Below, in pieces: positions 34,048 through 46,565 of a stretch of 64,000 nucleotides of DNA. The stretch spans positions 504,316,792 to 504,380,791 of the forward strand of contig CM046882.1 in assembly GCA_025667525.1 (NCBI GenBank), in the 5' to 3' direction. A program made the position numbers and the translations under genes. Numbering within the stretch: position 1 is the stretch's first letter; each line of letters starts with the position of its first letter. Source of the DNA: Glebionis coronaria. Taxonomy: Eukaryota > Streptophyta > Magnoliopsida > Asterales > Asteraceae. The notes beneath the pieces are model-generated. The model did not search any database and was not told the origin of the DNA. It saw only the letters and a program-made list of their open reading frames with translations.

Positions 34048-36426
34048 ATGCAATTACGTTCTTCTCGTCTTGTAATTGATTTTAATAGGCTTGAAAATAT
34101 TCCTCGTAGAAATAGAAATCGTCAACAACGAATAGTGGAACCCGAGCTTCCACCTATTGTTGTAGAGATGGCCGATAACCGAACAATGGAGGAATTGCTC
34201 CGTGCACCCACCGAAGGGTATGGGGAAGCAATCGTTGTGCCGGCTATTTTGGCGGATCATTTTGAGATTAAGACGGATCTTGTATCGCTCATTCGTGCCG
34301 ACCAATTTCGTGGCAATGAGACCGATAGCCCGCATTCTCACATTCGGAATTTTAATAGAATTACCTCGACTCTCAAGTTTAGAGATGTGCCGAATGACGT
34401 GATTAAGCTTATACTTTTTCCGTACTCGCTCGAGGGTAATGCTAAGCTTTGGTATGAGAAAGAACCACCGGGTTCGATCTTAACATGGGATGATTTAGTG
34501 TCTAAGTTTATGAATTATTTCTTTCCACCATCTAAGACAACACACTTTAAGAATGAGATCACTAGATTTGAACAAAAAGTGCATGAATCGTTTGGGGTTG
34601 CTTGGGAAAGATTTAAAGATTTGTTAAGACAATGTCCACACCACGGTTTCTCGGAATTGCATCAAATAAATACTTTCTATAATGGGCTTAATATGATTGA
34701 ACAAGATTCTTTAAATGCCGCCGCGGGTGGTAATCTTTTAAGAAAAACTCCGAGAGACGCGTGGAGAATAATTGAGGATAAGTCTAGAGCACAATATTCA
34801 CGAAACACACCGGTTGTTTCCAATGTGAATCCCGAGATTGCTAGATTGGACTCTAAGATTGACACAATTTTGAATGAGCTTAGGAATAATCCTCATGGAT
34901 CCATTAATATGGTTGAGAGTTTTTGTGTATCATGTGGTGGAGCACATCATAATTATGCTTGTTTAAACACGGGTTTTGATCAAGCTAGTGCTTTTGCCGC
35001 GACGGGAACTTATGGCTCCAACGGTCAAGTTCCTCGTCAAAATCATGTTGCTCCACCGGGTTTTCCACCAGTTCAAAATAGGTACAACAATGGAAATAAT
35101 GGGAATAATTTTAACCGCGGTAACCAAGGGAATTTTAATCAAGGAAATGGGTTTAATGCTAATCAAAACAATCAAGGATTTCAAGGGAACAATCAAAATG
35201 ATTTGTCAAGCTACATTAAGTCAAATGAGGCAAATTTGAAGGCTTTTCAAAATAACATTCAAGGACAAATGGCAACTTTGAAAAATGAGTTTCAAAATAC
35301 GATTAAAGGCCAAAATAATAAGATTGAGCTTAATCAACAAAGAAGTGAACAAAGATTTGAGCAAACGTTTGAACAAGGTCAAAATCGTTTGCAACAAAAT
35401 TTAGAGCAAAGTCAAAATCGTATGCAACAAAGTATGGAACAAGGTCAAAATAAATTGCTTTTGATGTTTGAATCTTTTATGACCAAACCTTCCTCGTCTT
35501 CGGGTGGTTTACCTAGCAATACCATTCCAAACCCGAAGGGTGAGATGAAAGCTATAACCACACGTAGTGGGAAAGCTTTAGACGGACCTTTGCTTCCACA
35601 TGTGAGTACCTCTCCGGTGAGGGAAGTGGAGCAAGAACCCGAGGTGGTTAAAGAAAAGGAAATTCCTATTCCACCAAAGGTAGACCAATTGCCTATTCCG
35701 GAACCCGAGCTTCCGAAGACTAAACCCACACTACCCTACCCTTCGAGACTTACCAAAGAGAAGCTCCGCGAAAAGACCAATGCTCAAGTTTCTACGTTTT
35801 TAGATGTGTTTAAGAAAATGTATATTAATCTTAGTTTCGCGGATGCATTGCTTAGCATGCCTAAGTTTGCTTCGACAATTAAAAGGTTGATGAACGATAA
35901 GGAGAAATTAGTTGAAGTGTCTACATCCTTAAATGAAAGTTGTTCCGCGGTTCTCTCTAAAAAGTTTCCCAAAAAGCTTGGAGACCCCGGTCAATTTTTG
36001 ATACCATGTGATTTCCCTAATATGGAAGAATGCTTAGCATTAGCCGATCTTGGCGCTAGCATTAACTTGATGCCTCTTTCCGTGTGGAAAAGGTTATCAC
36101 TTCCCGAGCTTTCACCTACTAAGATGACTATCGAGCTAGCGGATCGATCGATCGCCTTTCCAAAAGGTATAGCCAAGGATGTATTAGTCAAAGTAGGAAA
36201 GCTCATTTTTCCGACAGATTTTGTCATTTGTGATTATCCGGAAAATTCTCGAGTGCCTCTTATTTTGGGAAGACCGTTTTTAAATACGGCTAGTTCTTTA
36301 GTTGACATGAGAGAGGGAAAGTTGACTTTACGTTTTGATGATGAAAGTATCACTCTTAATGTTGGTCATCTCGAAGTTTTCTTCCGAAGACGACGAGGAA
36401 TCAATCAATCAAGTCGATGTGATTGA
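34048..36426 (+). pseudogene. Athila gag-protease frame
   Basis: A 792-codon frame from a true ATG. The retrotransposon gag domain covers roughly residues 85-230 (LILFPYSLEGNAKLWYEKEPP; WERFKDLLRQCPHHGF). The zinc knuckle CVSCGGAHHNYAC is at residues 293-305. Residues about 340-480 are Asn/Gln-rich with repeated EQ-QNR-QQ units, probably a helical, low-complexity linker. An aspartic protease-like domain has its catalytic Asp at residue 667 (ADLGASINLMPLS) and VPLILGRPFL near residue 735; DLG in place of DTG/DSG is normal for this family. From about 36375 the frame is wrong (VFFRRRRG) and stops at 36426, while the expected reading continues in another frame. Confidence 0.9.
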
Positions 36427-36688
36427 TGTTGCTAGCGAAGAAGTTTCGCAAGATATGCTTGGTTTTTCGGATACCTCTAAAAGTGGAAATCCCACTTCTT
36501 CGAATCCTATTATCTCTTCGGCTAAGCCTCCACTCACTCCATTTGAGGGAGGTGACTGCGTTCTTGAAGAGCTTGAGAATAATGGTTATTCAAAAATCGA
36601 GAAGGAAATTGATGATTACCTTAGCACACCATTTGATCCTAGTGAGTTTGATTTTGAGAATTTTGATCCCGAGGAGATACTGCGTTAA
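36335..36688 (+). pseudogene. Athila protease-RT linker, out of frame
   Basis: The reading that continues gag-protease after about 36375 (SSEDDEESINQ...) lies in a different frame and ends with TAA at 36686. From about 36670 the pol reading (DTALIEKLLNLDPFES) is back in the original frame. Two opposite single-base-type indels about 295 bp apart explain this. The segment is acidic and has no known domain. The start of this frame at 36335 is incidental. Confidence 0.75.
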
Positions 36689-36696
36689 TTGAAAAA

Positions 36697-38105
36697 TTGT
36701 TGAATCTGGATCCTTTTGAATCACCACCTATGGAACTAAAAGTTGTGAATGAAAATGTGACTAAAGTGAAAACATCTATTGAGGAAGCACCCGAATTAGA
36801 ACTTAAGGAATTACCCACTCATTTGGAGTATGCTTTTCTTGAGGGAACGGATAAGTTACCGGTGATTATTGCTAAGGGATTAAAGGAAAATGAAAAGGAT
36901 GAGCTTATCAAAGTGCTTAAGAAACATAAACGGGCCATTGCATGGAAAATCTCCGACATTAAGGGTATAGATCCCAAATTTTGTACTCATAAAATTCTAA
37001 TGGAGGATGATTATAAACCCGCTATCCAAAATCAAAGAAGGTTCAATCCAAAGATTCATGAGGTGATCAAAAAGGAAGTCACTAAACTTCTAGACGCCGG
37101 AATGATCTACCCTATCTCGGATAGTCCATGGGTTAGCCCCGTGCATTATGTTCCAAAGAAAGGAGGAATGACGGTTGTTACTAATGAGGATAATGAATTG
37201 ATTCCTACTAGACTTGTGACCGGTTGGCGTGTTTGTATTGACTATAGGAAACTTAATGATGCCACTAGGAAGAATCATTTTCCATTACCTTTTATGGATC
37301 AAATGTTAGAGAGACTAGCGGGGAATGAATTCTATTGCTTTTTGGATGGATTTTCCGGCTATTTCCAAATCCCCATTGACCCTCGTGATCAAGAAAAGAC
37401 CACATTCACTTGTACTTATGGAACATTTGCCTATCGTCGCATGCCTTTTGGACTATGCAATGCTCCGGGGACGTTCCAAAGGTGCATGACGGCCATTTTC
37501 CATGATATGATCGAAAAAACCATGGAAGTCTTCATGGATGACTTTTCGGTTTTTGGGGAATCTTTCACTTCATGTCTCTCTAACCTTGAAAGAATGTTGC
37601 AACGTTGTGAGGAAACAAATCTCGTGCTTAATTATGAAAAATGTCACTTCATGTGCAAAGAGGGAATTGTGTTAGGACATAAGATCTCTAAGGCCGGTAT
37701 TGAGGTTGATAGGGCTAAAATCGACGTGATTGCCAAATTGCCTCCACCCACCACCGTTAAGGGAGTAAGGAGTTTTCTCGGCCATGCCGGCTTCTATCGA
37801 CGTTTTATACAAGACTTCTCTAAGATAGCTCGGCCTATGACCCATCTTTTGGAAAAAGAGACTCCTTTCATCTTTTCGGATGAGTGTATTCAAGCCTTTG
37901 AGATGCTTAAAAAGAAGTTAACCGAATCTCCAATCTTAGTTGCCCCGGATTGGGATCTACCTTTTGAAATTATGTGTGATGCTAGTGATTATGCGGTAGG
38001 TGCGGTTTTGGGGCAACGTAAGTCAAAACACTTCTTGCCTATACACTATGCAAGTAAGACTATGACGGATGCTCAAACAAAGTACACTACGAGTTTCTTG
38101 CCGTT
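36697..38105 (+). pseudogene. Athila reverse transcriptase and RNase H start
   Basis: This frame encodes RT with SPWVSPVHYVPKKGG, RVCIDYRKLNDATRKNHFPL, CFLDGFSGYFQIPID, MPFGLCNAPGTFQRCM and the active site FMDD (37531-37542). The RNase H-type domain starts with CDASDYAVGAVLGQ near 37975. After about 38090 the frame is lost; the last residues to 38265 are out-of-frame reading. RNase H and integrase continue from 38106 in another frame. Confidence 0.93.
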
Positions 38106-39701
38106 GTGTATGCTTTTGAAAAGTTTAGACCATATCTCGTCTTGTCTCAAACCATATTGTATACGGACAACTCGGCTATCAAATATCTTCTTAATAAACA
38201 AGATGCTAAGCCGAGGTTGCTCTGGTGGATTCTCCTCCTTCAAGAATTTAATGTCAAAATTCTAGACAAGAAAGGAGCCGAGAATCTCGCGGCCGATCAT
38301 TTATCTCGACTTAAGAATCCTCACCAAAGCGATCGAGAGAATAAGGAAATCAATGAAACATTTCCTCTCGAGACGCTTGGTATGATTTCTTTTCGTGGTG
38401 ATGATAGTACCCCATGGTTTGCGGACATCGCAAATTACCATGCGGGGAAGTTTGTGATCAAGGGTATGTCGTCCCAACAAAAACGAAAGTTTTTCAAGGA
38501 TATCTCCTACTACTTTTGGGACGACCCCTATTTGTTTCGTGTGTGCGCGGATCAAGTGATTCGTAGGTGCGTGTTTGGCAAAGAAGCTCAAGATATCCTT
38601 AAATCTTGTCATGAAAGACCCACCGGGGGACATCATGGTGCTAACGCCACCGCGAAGAAAGTCTTTGATGCCGGCTTCTTTTGGCCTTCCATATATCGTG
38701 ATGCCCATGACTTGATCAAGACTTGTGATGCTTGTCAACGTCAAGGAAAGAACTCACAAAGGGATGAAATGCCTCAAAACATTATCCAAGTTTGTGAAAT
38801 CTTTGACATGTGGGGGATCGATTTTATGGGGCCGTTTACATCATCGAAAGGAAACAAATACATTCTCGTAGCCGTGGACTATTTGTCTAAATGGGTCGAA
38901 GCTAAGGCTTTGCCCAGGAATGATGCTCGAGTTGTGGTGAAATTTTTGAAACAACTCTTTGCTAGGTTTGGAACTCCGCGGGCTATTATAAGTGATCGTG
39001 GGACCCATTTTTGTAATGAACAATTTGCAAAAGTTCTAAAGAAATATGGTGTCACTCATCGACTTTCTACGGCTTATCACCCTCAAACGAGTGGTCAAGT
39101 GGAGGTTTCAAACCGAGCTCTTAAAAGGATTTTGGAGCGTTCTATTGGAGAGAATCGCACTTCATGGTCGGATAAATTGGACGATGCATTGTGGGCTTTC
39201 CGTACGGCTCACAAGACGCCAATTGGTTGTACACCATTTAGGTTAGTCTACGGAAAAGCATGCCACTTGCCAATTGAACTCGAACATAAGGCGTATTGGG
39301 CTCTTAAGCATTGTAACTTTGATTTGAGGACCGCGGGTGATCATCGCAAGGTTCAATTGAATGAACTAAGTGAATTAAGAGATCAAGCTTATGAAAATTC
39401 TTTGATCTACAAAGAGAAGACTAAGAGGATTCATGACTCTAAGATCAAAAACCGCATTTTCAATGTTGGTGATCAAGTCCTCTTATTCAACTCTAGACTT
39501 AAGATTTTCTCGGGCAAGCTTAAATCCCGTTGGTCCGGACCATTCACCATTGCACAAGTTTTCCCTTATGGCACCGTTGAGCTAGCTCAAAAAGACGGGC
39601 CTAACTTTAAGGTGAATGGTCATCATGTGAAACACTACTTTGGAGGGGACATACCTACGGAGGTTGTCCCGGATCTTCAAACTTTCCCTAAGGACCAATG
39701 A
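38106..39701 (+). CDS. Athila RNase H C-terminus and integrase
   Basis: A 531-codon open frame, intact but separated from RT by a frameshift, so it is not a stand-alone gene. RNase H tail: [20 protein letters not shown] and [10 protein letters not shown]. Integrase zinc region: [11 protein letters not shown] through CDACQRQG (about 38606-38744). The core has IDFMGPF (about 38818), IISDRGTHF (about 38983-39009) and the catalytic Glu in [12 protein letters not shown] (about 39097), a complete DDE set. The C-terminal part ([28 protein letters not shown]) is the GPF-type integrase tail; no chromodomain follows, as expected for Athila. Ends with TGA. Confidence 0.9.
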   Translation: MYAFEKFRPYLVLSQTILYTDNSAIKYLLNKQDAKPRLLWWILLLQEFNVKILDKKGAENLAADHLSRLKNPHQSDRENKEINETFPLETLGMISFRGDDSTPWFADIANYHAGKFVIKGMSSQQKRKFFKDISYYFWDDPYLFRVCADQVIRRCVFGKEAQDILKSCHERPTGGHHGANATAKKVFDAGFFWPSIYRDAHDLIKTCDACQRQGKNSQRDEMPQNIIQVCEIFDMWGIDFMGPFTSSKGNKYILVAVDYLSKWVEAKALPRNDARVVVKFLKQLFARFGTPRAIISDRGTHFCNEQFAKVLKKYGVTHRLSTAYHPQTSGQVEVSNRALKRILERSIGENRTSWSDKLDDALWAFRTAHKTPIGCTPFRLVYGKACHLPIELEHKAYWALKHCNFDLRTAGDHRKVQLNELSELRDQAYENSLIYKEKTKRIHDSKIKNRIFNVGDQVLLFNSRLKIFSGKLKSRWSGPFTIAQVFPYGTVELAQKDGPNFKVNGHHVKHYFGGDIPTEVVPDLQTFPKDQ

Positions 39702-41697
39702 ATGCGGGGATCGAGTCGAGCTCATGACTCGGTGAACAAAAACGAGGTGCCTTGTGGGGGAGTCCCATACATTCTATCTTCTTTCTATTTTCTAACAATA
39801 ATAAGGCTTGATCTTTCAAGCTCGTGCTCGTGATTTGTTGTGTTGTGATCTTAGGTACAACCCTTATCATTGAAGACTATCGTGTTCGTTTTTGTCGGTC
39901 CACTTGATCTTCCATTCTTTGAATGCCAAAAAGGGGCACACTCTTTACCCTTGATTTTTATCGACTAACGTTTTATCTTGAGGCATAATTAATAAACGGC
40001 TTATAGATTTGCGTGCTCTTTCCATGCTAGGAATTTGCATTAGACTCTTCGTGTCTTAGCAAGGGGGTGTTACTCTTGAGCTAAGAAACATTGAGGACAA
40101 TGTTTGGTTTTAGCATGGGGGAGTCAATCGATATAATCGCTTGCAATTGCTTTTGTCGTGTCCAAACGTATTGTTTTTCTCATTTTTCAATAAAATTTAA
40201 ATTTTTTGTGTTATTTTTAAGTTTTAATAAATAAAATAAGTGTTTTTGACACGAATGTAGGCTTTAAATAAGAATAGTTTTTGACTCGACTCGGTTTTTA
40301 ACCTTAGCTTTTCCTTAACGTATTTGAATTAAGTTTTGCTAGGCTTTTATATAGGGAGCTTTAAAACGCGAAGGTCTTAATTCATACGAGTTAAGAACAA
40401 GAACTTTTCGCAAGCTCCTATAATTGATCCTAGAAAGTCGTTTATCAAGGGAACTTTAAAACGCAAATTCTAAAACTTGCAAGAGTATAAGAAGATGCAA
40501 GATCCTATAGATGACTTGAAAACCCAAAACTTTGATTTAATAGGCTAAGTATCCATTGATTTCACATTTTTGCAATTTTACAATATGGAGAACAAGAGAT
40601 GATAGAGCCAATTATAAGTTTGGTATGCTTTCGGGAATTTATGTGAGTTAATTATGAGCCTATTCTCCCATCGCTTGTTAATAAATTTAATTGCAATAAG
40701 TAAGGTTGAACGATTTGAAAAGTTACTTAGCTTCTAGCCCAAGATCATTTGAAAGTTGCTCGGTATGGATTAGAGTTCATAGCCAAGGCATAACTTATTG
40801 AAGCGGGATGCGAAGATTGGCTAGTCCAAAATAGTCCTAACAAGACATGAGGGCTATGTTTTATTGCTAAAGATCTCAAGTGATGTGAAGAATCATTTAT
40901 CAAAAATCAATATGAAGGATCGAGACACACGACGAAAAGCAAATACTCCCAAAAAGTCATGGAGAAGTCTATCCAAAAAGACCATAATAGGGTATGAGGA
41001 TAAATGAAGCCAAGTCCAAAAAGGAGGCGGATCGTTGTTAATCAAAATCCCAAATAAAGATTGGAGAAAAATGAAGAAGTCGTGGTCCAAGTATGAATCT
41101 CTCAAAACTTCAAGTGAAGAAATTCCTATATGAAGAGAAGACCATTATTTCATGAACGTCTCTCAAGGTTGGAAGTATAAAGTCGCTGCCAAATATCGGT
41201 CCGAGAAAGGTCTTAAATCGCGAAGCAAGTTATGCCAAGATATGAACTTTATGAAGTCCCGAGAAGCAGTTTTAAAAGATTTTGTCCTTTAGCTAACTAT
41301 TGATTAAATCGTTCACTTTATTTTCGGCCTAATAAATTATCGAAATAAGTCAACAATGCATCCTCGTGATCATTCAAGACAACAATAAAATATAAGAGAT
41401 ACACCTAGGAATAAGGGAGTCTAAGTGAATAATTGGCCCACATGAGTTCGTGTTAGTCTATCAACTTATAATAACAATGATCTTGTTTTTGCACTTGGCA
41501 TGGAAAAGTGAAAAGTCGGGGACGATGAATCTATTTGAGTTTTATGATCCGTAAAGTTATTTTTCAATAATAAAAGCAAAACATTATGTCTTTACAAAAT
41601 AAAATGTCATAAGTTGAATAATGGTGTAGATATAGTTTTATTTTATCATTGCGTGAGGACACGGCAATTGCTTAGCATGGGGGAATTTGATATGAGC
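39702..41697 (+). other. Athila 3' untranslated region without env frame
   Basis: 2 kb between integrase and the 3' LTR. Some Athila elements carry an env-like gene here; none is visible, and no frame above 75 codons looks real. A PPT-like box TAGCATGGGGGAG at 40111-40123 resembles the true PPT at 41684-41695, and both follow a GAGGACA word. Confidence 0.75.
41689..41695 (+). other. Polypurine tract of the Athila-like element
   Basis: GGGGGAA within TAGCATGGGGGAA, two bases before the 3' LTR start at 41698. Confidence 0.8.
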
Positions 41698-44600
41698 TTA
41701 ATTACTCATATAATTTGTATCAAATAACAATGAAATTATGCATTAAATGTATCAAATATGCCTTGAATATGCTTGTTTCTTGTTTGAATGTGTGTAGGTA
41801 CCAAGTTCGCGAAAACCGGCAAATATCGACACGAGATTGATGAAAAAGATCGAGGAAGCCAAAATCGAGTTCGATTTAGAGGATTTAATATTTAAATAAG
41901 TGATTTGGGCTAAGTGGGTCCCACAATGGGGTAAATGGGCTCAAAAGCCTATTGTTGATTCAAGTTAATGAAATAAAACTCTTTGACAAGTCCAATAGGC
42001 CCAAAATGGGAATTTTATTCGGCTGGAAATTTGGCATTGGGCTTCAAGCCCATTTACTGGAATAAAATGAAGACAAGCGAATTTGGGCCTTGGGGTTTTT
42101 GATAATCATTGTAACGTGTATAAAACACGTTTTTACACCAAATAAATAACTCTTCTTCATACAAACCGTTCCCTCACCCTTATTTTACCACGTCACATTC
42201 CACCAAACATTAAATAAATTACAACCACCGTCCCACTTCACACATAAATAAACAAACGTGTTATCACCACACGTCAACCATATCTCTTACCCACTTTCTT
42301 TCATTAAATTAAACTTTCGATACAAACTAGGTGTATCACTTTCACCTTTCTCCCCCATCTCCCAAAACACAAAAAAAAACCCAGTAAAAACTTACTGTTC
42401 ATCAAACCCTAGCAAAGTAAAAAATCCTTATTATTTAGAGCTTTTTATTTATTCAAATAATTCACATCAAGGGGAATAAAACCCCCAATCTTATAGGAAG
42501 AGAATAAGAGGTATGAAGTGGCTATGTGGCATCTTTCTATTGGAGATGACACCTCAATCTCCCAATCCCACCAATCAGAGAGCAAGAAAGAAGCACAACT
42601 AGCACACGGATGCCACGTTGGCGATCCCTGTGCTAGATTGAGTCATCTCAGCCATCCGATCAAAGAAAGAGAAAGGAAGAGAAGATCGAAGGCCAGAAAT
42701 AAAAGGGAATATACTCCAGATGATGCGAATATCCTCCTCAGCAAAGCCCTGGGAAGGCTATAAAAACCCCCCATTTTTACTTGTAAAATCATCCTTTAAT
42801 TTTAGTTTAATGTTATGCTGTAGAAATAGCTTTAGGTTAATTTGTATTTCTTTTATAAAGTATTGTACAATTTCTGAAAATTAATGAAAGTATTGATTTA
42901 ATTTACACGCGTGTCTTCTTTAATTACTTTTATTGCTTTAAGTTGATAAACGAATTAAACTTATTGTCTGTTTCATAAGGATAACATTTGTGATGGTGAG
43001 AATAAGCTAAATAATAGCTTAATTCTTATTATCAAAAGTAAAAAAGGATCTAATTAATTTTTCCCTACTGGAAAAATTAAACAAAAATAATTCTGCTTCG
43101 TTTGGTGGTGCGAATGGTGGTCTCGGTTGAATAATAATGGTGGTATGGTGGTGTTCCGGTGATGGAGTGCTCGCGTATTTAACCAGCTCAGCGCTGCGTT
43201 ACGGCACAACGGATTCTTCAAAAGGTTCACAGTCTCTTTTAATTCAAAAGTTTTTAGATTAAATTTGTTTCTATGTTAATTATTTTGGGAAATTTGATGT
43301 TGCTACTTGAATTTAATAGTGTATCTGATTTTTATCACTAGTTCTGTCTGTTATAAATGAAGTTTCTGATTTATTTTGTATGAAGTAGTATAAGAGATTC
43401 ATGAATTCTGTAATGACTGATATGTTAGTTTAAGTTTTTATATGGGATTTTATATGATTGATTTGAGGATGAATTAGTTTCTGTCATGTTATATTTTTAA
43501 CTTGATTTATCAGTTTTTAGTTTTGAACGATTCTGGATGGTTTATACGAGCTTAAGTTTCAGTCAGATATGGTGAATTAATTGCTTTAAGTTGATGATCT
43601 GCTGAATTTGAATTGGTAGTTTTGTTATAACTTACTTGTGTTTTAGCCTTTACTGTTTAAAAGCTGATATAATCTCTTCTTAGCTAATATAATCTGTTTC
43701 TTATTTGCTAAATGTTTGAATTTAAGTTACTGAATTTGTAATCTGTTTTTCTTTGTTTTGATATTTGCTTGCTAAATGATGAGCTGACTTATCTGGTTAT
43801 TTGAAGTTTATTAGCATTATTTAAGATTGCTGATAATTTTTGTATGATTTTATTTGCTGGTAAATTACTCTAACTGTTTATTCAAATTTGGTTATTTGGG
43901 TTGTCGTAAATTACTTGATAGTTTTTTTAGCTGTTATATGTAACGAGTTTATTTGATTTGCAAGTGATCAGATCTTACTGATCTGTGAACTCATAAGTTG
44001 TTTCCTAACAGCTTATATCAAAATAAGCTACCAAAGAGTCTTTCCTAAGACTCTCTTCTTATTGATCTGTCAAAAGAATTAAATTCCAAAAAATATGTCT
44101 CATTTGGGATTCGAACTCGATACCTCTTGTTTGTGAGCATTGTGTGATAACCATCTGGGCTAACTGCCCTTTTGATTTCTTTTCCTGTTTATTAATTAAT
44201 ATAGTATAATTAATTCGGCAGATTTTATCCTTAGGTTCGTTTTATTTAGTAAGTTGTATTAGTTATGTTTTGTTATTAAAGTAATTTTTAGATTTCAAAA
44301 ATTAATCAGTTTTTCTAATTAAATATACTTTCATAAATATAAAAAAATAAAAATAAAATAAAATAAAATAAAATAAAATAAATATGTTTTTATTAAATTT
44401 AAAAAGTTTAATTAGTGTATTTTAATTAAATATATTTTTTATAATATTAGATTTTTATAAAAATAGTTTTTAAATAAATTTGTTTTAAGTGAATTTTTAA
44501 TATAGTTTATTAGTTTTAAAAGTAAATTAGTTTAAAAGTCATTTTTATTAAATAGATTTATTTTGAAGATTTTTAATTAGTCTAATTTTTAAATAGTGTT

Positions 44601-44924
44601 AACTTTTAAGTAATTAATTGTTTGTAGAATTTTAATATAGCGGGGTTTAACGATTCATGCACTTTAGGTTTATTTTAAATAGTTTAAAATTGGTAGGTTT
44701 AATTTGTAGTTTAAAAACCGAAAACCAATTCAAATCGATTGTTCAAATCAAAACAAAACGTTTCAAATTCATAAGATCTTCGTGTACAACGAACTCGACT
44801 CACTCACGTGTTTAATTGAATTCGTCATTGGTAATATTAGTCTATTACTTTTTCCTAAAGGTAATTTTCTAATTTACCATATAACGTATATCAAATAAAT
44901 CACTATACTATCCACGACACATCA
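41698..44924 (+). repeat. 3' LTR of the Athila-like element
   Basis: 3,227 bp, nearly identical to 30155-33379. Visible differences include single substitutions (for example in the 42599-42636 hairpin) and a longer (AAAAT)n run at about 44345-44385. Followed by ATAAG. Confidence 0.95.
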
Positions 44925-45107
44925 ATAAGCAAATCAAAACAAGCATAATTAGCAAATTTATAAGCAATGTGAAACACTTCATAAGTAAGTTAATTGTTTT
45001 AGCTTTTTTGAAATATAAATTACCTAGATCATGATACAATTTGACTTTGTTAGTGGTAAAAAATATGTTGCATTTATTACAATAGATGTGATTTATTGTT
45101 TTTGAAC
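44925..45107. other. Pre-insertion host repeat DNA
   Basis: Contains GGTAAAAAATATGTTGCATTTATT and a following stretch that is related to 49190-49310, 53220-53340 and 55370-55460. These look like four copies of one old repeat, here split by MITEs. Confidence 0.5.
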
Positions 45108-45110
45108 TAA

Positions 45111-45327
45111 GAGCATTTTCAATGCATACAAATGACATAACTTTTTACTATTTGATAAAGTCATTTGTAATTACTTAGCATTGGACTAATAGCTTTTTAT
45201 AAAACTTTTTTAAAAGACTTTGCAAACACAAACATTTTTTCTCAAATTTGTGGCTAGTAAATGAGATATTCATTTAAGGCATTAAATACAAAAAAGCCAC
45301 TAACGGTTTCGTGCATTGGAGATGCTC
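45111..45327. mobile_element. Harbinger-like MITE 1
   Basis: 217 bp with terminal inverted repeats GAGCATTTTCAATGCAT and GTGCATTGGAGATGCTC, flanked by TAA on both sides (45108-45110, 45328-45330). A 3-bp TAA/TTA duplication and this terminus are typical of PIF/Harbinger MITEs. Non-coding. Confidence 0.82.
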
Positions 45328-45330
45328 TAA

Positions 45331-46305
45331 GAGTATCTCCAATGCATAAACCCTTAAACCTTTTTTACTATTCAAAATAGTTTTTTATTAATTTTTTTTA
45401 TCATTGGAGGAATGACTTTTTAGAAAGAGTTTTTATCTTCAAAGTTTTTTTTTCAAATTGTGTGCTCTGAAAATGACAATGACATAAATACATTAAATGC
45501 TAAATATTTTATTACTTTTAGCATTGGAGATATTTCAAAAACCTACCGTATCACAAGGAATTTTTTTTTTCATTTGGGCTCCACCATTATTTATTTTATT
45601 TTATTTTTTATTATTTTTAATAAAAATAAATTCATTTCATAATAATAAAATTACAAAGTACAACTTAAAAATTAACAAAAAAAACTTATAAATGTATTTT
45701 TTAAAGTTAAAACACACTTTTCAATCAAAACTATAAATTTAAACCAAAAATAAAAATACACCAAATACAAAGGTGTAAATGCGAATTTAATTTTTATATA
45801 AAAATCACTTATCTTATCACTTCATCTTCTTTGACATAAAACATCACTTGATCACCAGCAGCTTATTTAAAACTTTCTTTTACATATTTTTATTTTTATC
45901 TATTTCTCAAACATTTTCTTCCTCATTTTTATGAATATATGAATTTATCAAAACAAATAATACAAACGAAAATGTAAGATGGACCCACCAGATTTTGTCT
46001 CCTTCTTCGCCACTACCCCAACGAGAAAGCTTCTAGCGAGTTCTTGGCGAGCGATGGCGGTGTGGTGACGAGGTCGTGACGAACGTCACCTCGGATTGGC
46101 GAGGTATACTCGCCGTGGTACCTAGCACTCTAACAAACTTTTAAATGAAGTTTTTTGCATTGCATTACTTGTTTTTTAAAAAGCTTTTTTGCAAAAGCTT
46201 GTTATGCTCCAAGTCTTTGATAAAAAGTTTTACACCTAAATAAACTTTGCACTAAATGACATAAACACATCAAGTCTTTAAAGACTTGATGCATTGTGAA
46301 TGCTC
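45331..46305. mobile_element. Harbinger-like MITE 2, adjacent to MITE 1
   Basis: 975 bp, termini GAGTATCTCCAATGCAT and ATGCATTGTGAATGCTC, with TAA at 45328-45330 and 46306-46308. It shares the left TAA with MITE 1. Non-coding and AT-rich, with a GC-rich island at about 45985-46125 of unknown origin. Confidence 0.75.
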
Positions 46306-46565
46306 TAACATAAAGAGTAATTTATGAAGTACCATATATATCGAAGTGTAATAACCATATATGTTGAACAGTCGAAAGAGGTTGATCTTATTGTTTCAAA
46401 TGACAAGGTAAAGATTTTGGAAGTAAGTGGTAATTGAACTCATTTATTTAGATCTTAATGTCCCACTTTCCTTCTTTATTTCTATAAAGCTTTCTTAGTT
46501 GCCTAAATCGTTTAGTATTCGAGCAAGACTGACTTAGTCAAGACTAAGTAGCATACGAGATACCC

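Larger units (their letters stand above)
30155..44924 (+). mobile_element. Complete Athila-like Ty3/gypsy retrotransposon
   Basis: 14,770 bp with LTRs 30155-33379 and 41698-44924, both TGATATGAGC...CACACATCA-type ends. The flanks are an exact 5-bp duplication, ATAAG (30150-30154 and 44925-44929). The PBS TGGCGCCGCTGCCGGGGA resembles the Asp-tRNA PBS of Athila/Tat elements. Order is gag, protease, RT, RNase H, integrase, then 2 kb without an env frame. The CX2CX4HX4C zinc knuckle and the DLG protease motif also fit Athila. The LTRs differ at roughly 1% of sites by eye, so insertion was recent, but three frameshifts in gag-pol make this copy defective. Confidence 0.93.

Noticed and set aside
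45460..45691. Short plus-strand frames of 60-64 codons
   Set aside because: Low-complexity Phe/Ile/Lys translations of AT-rich MITE sequence.
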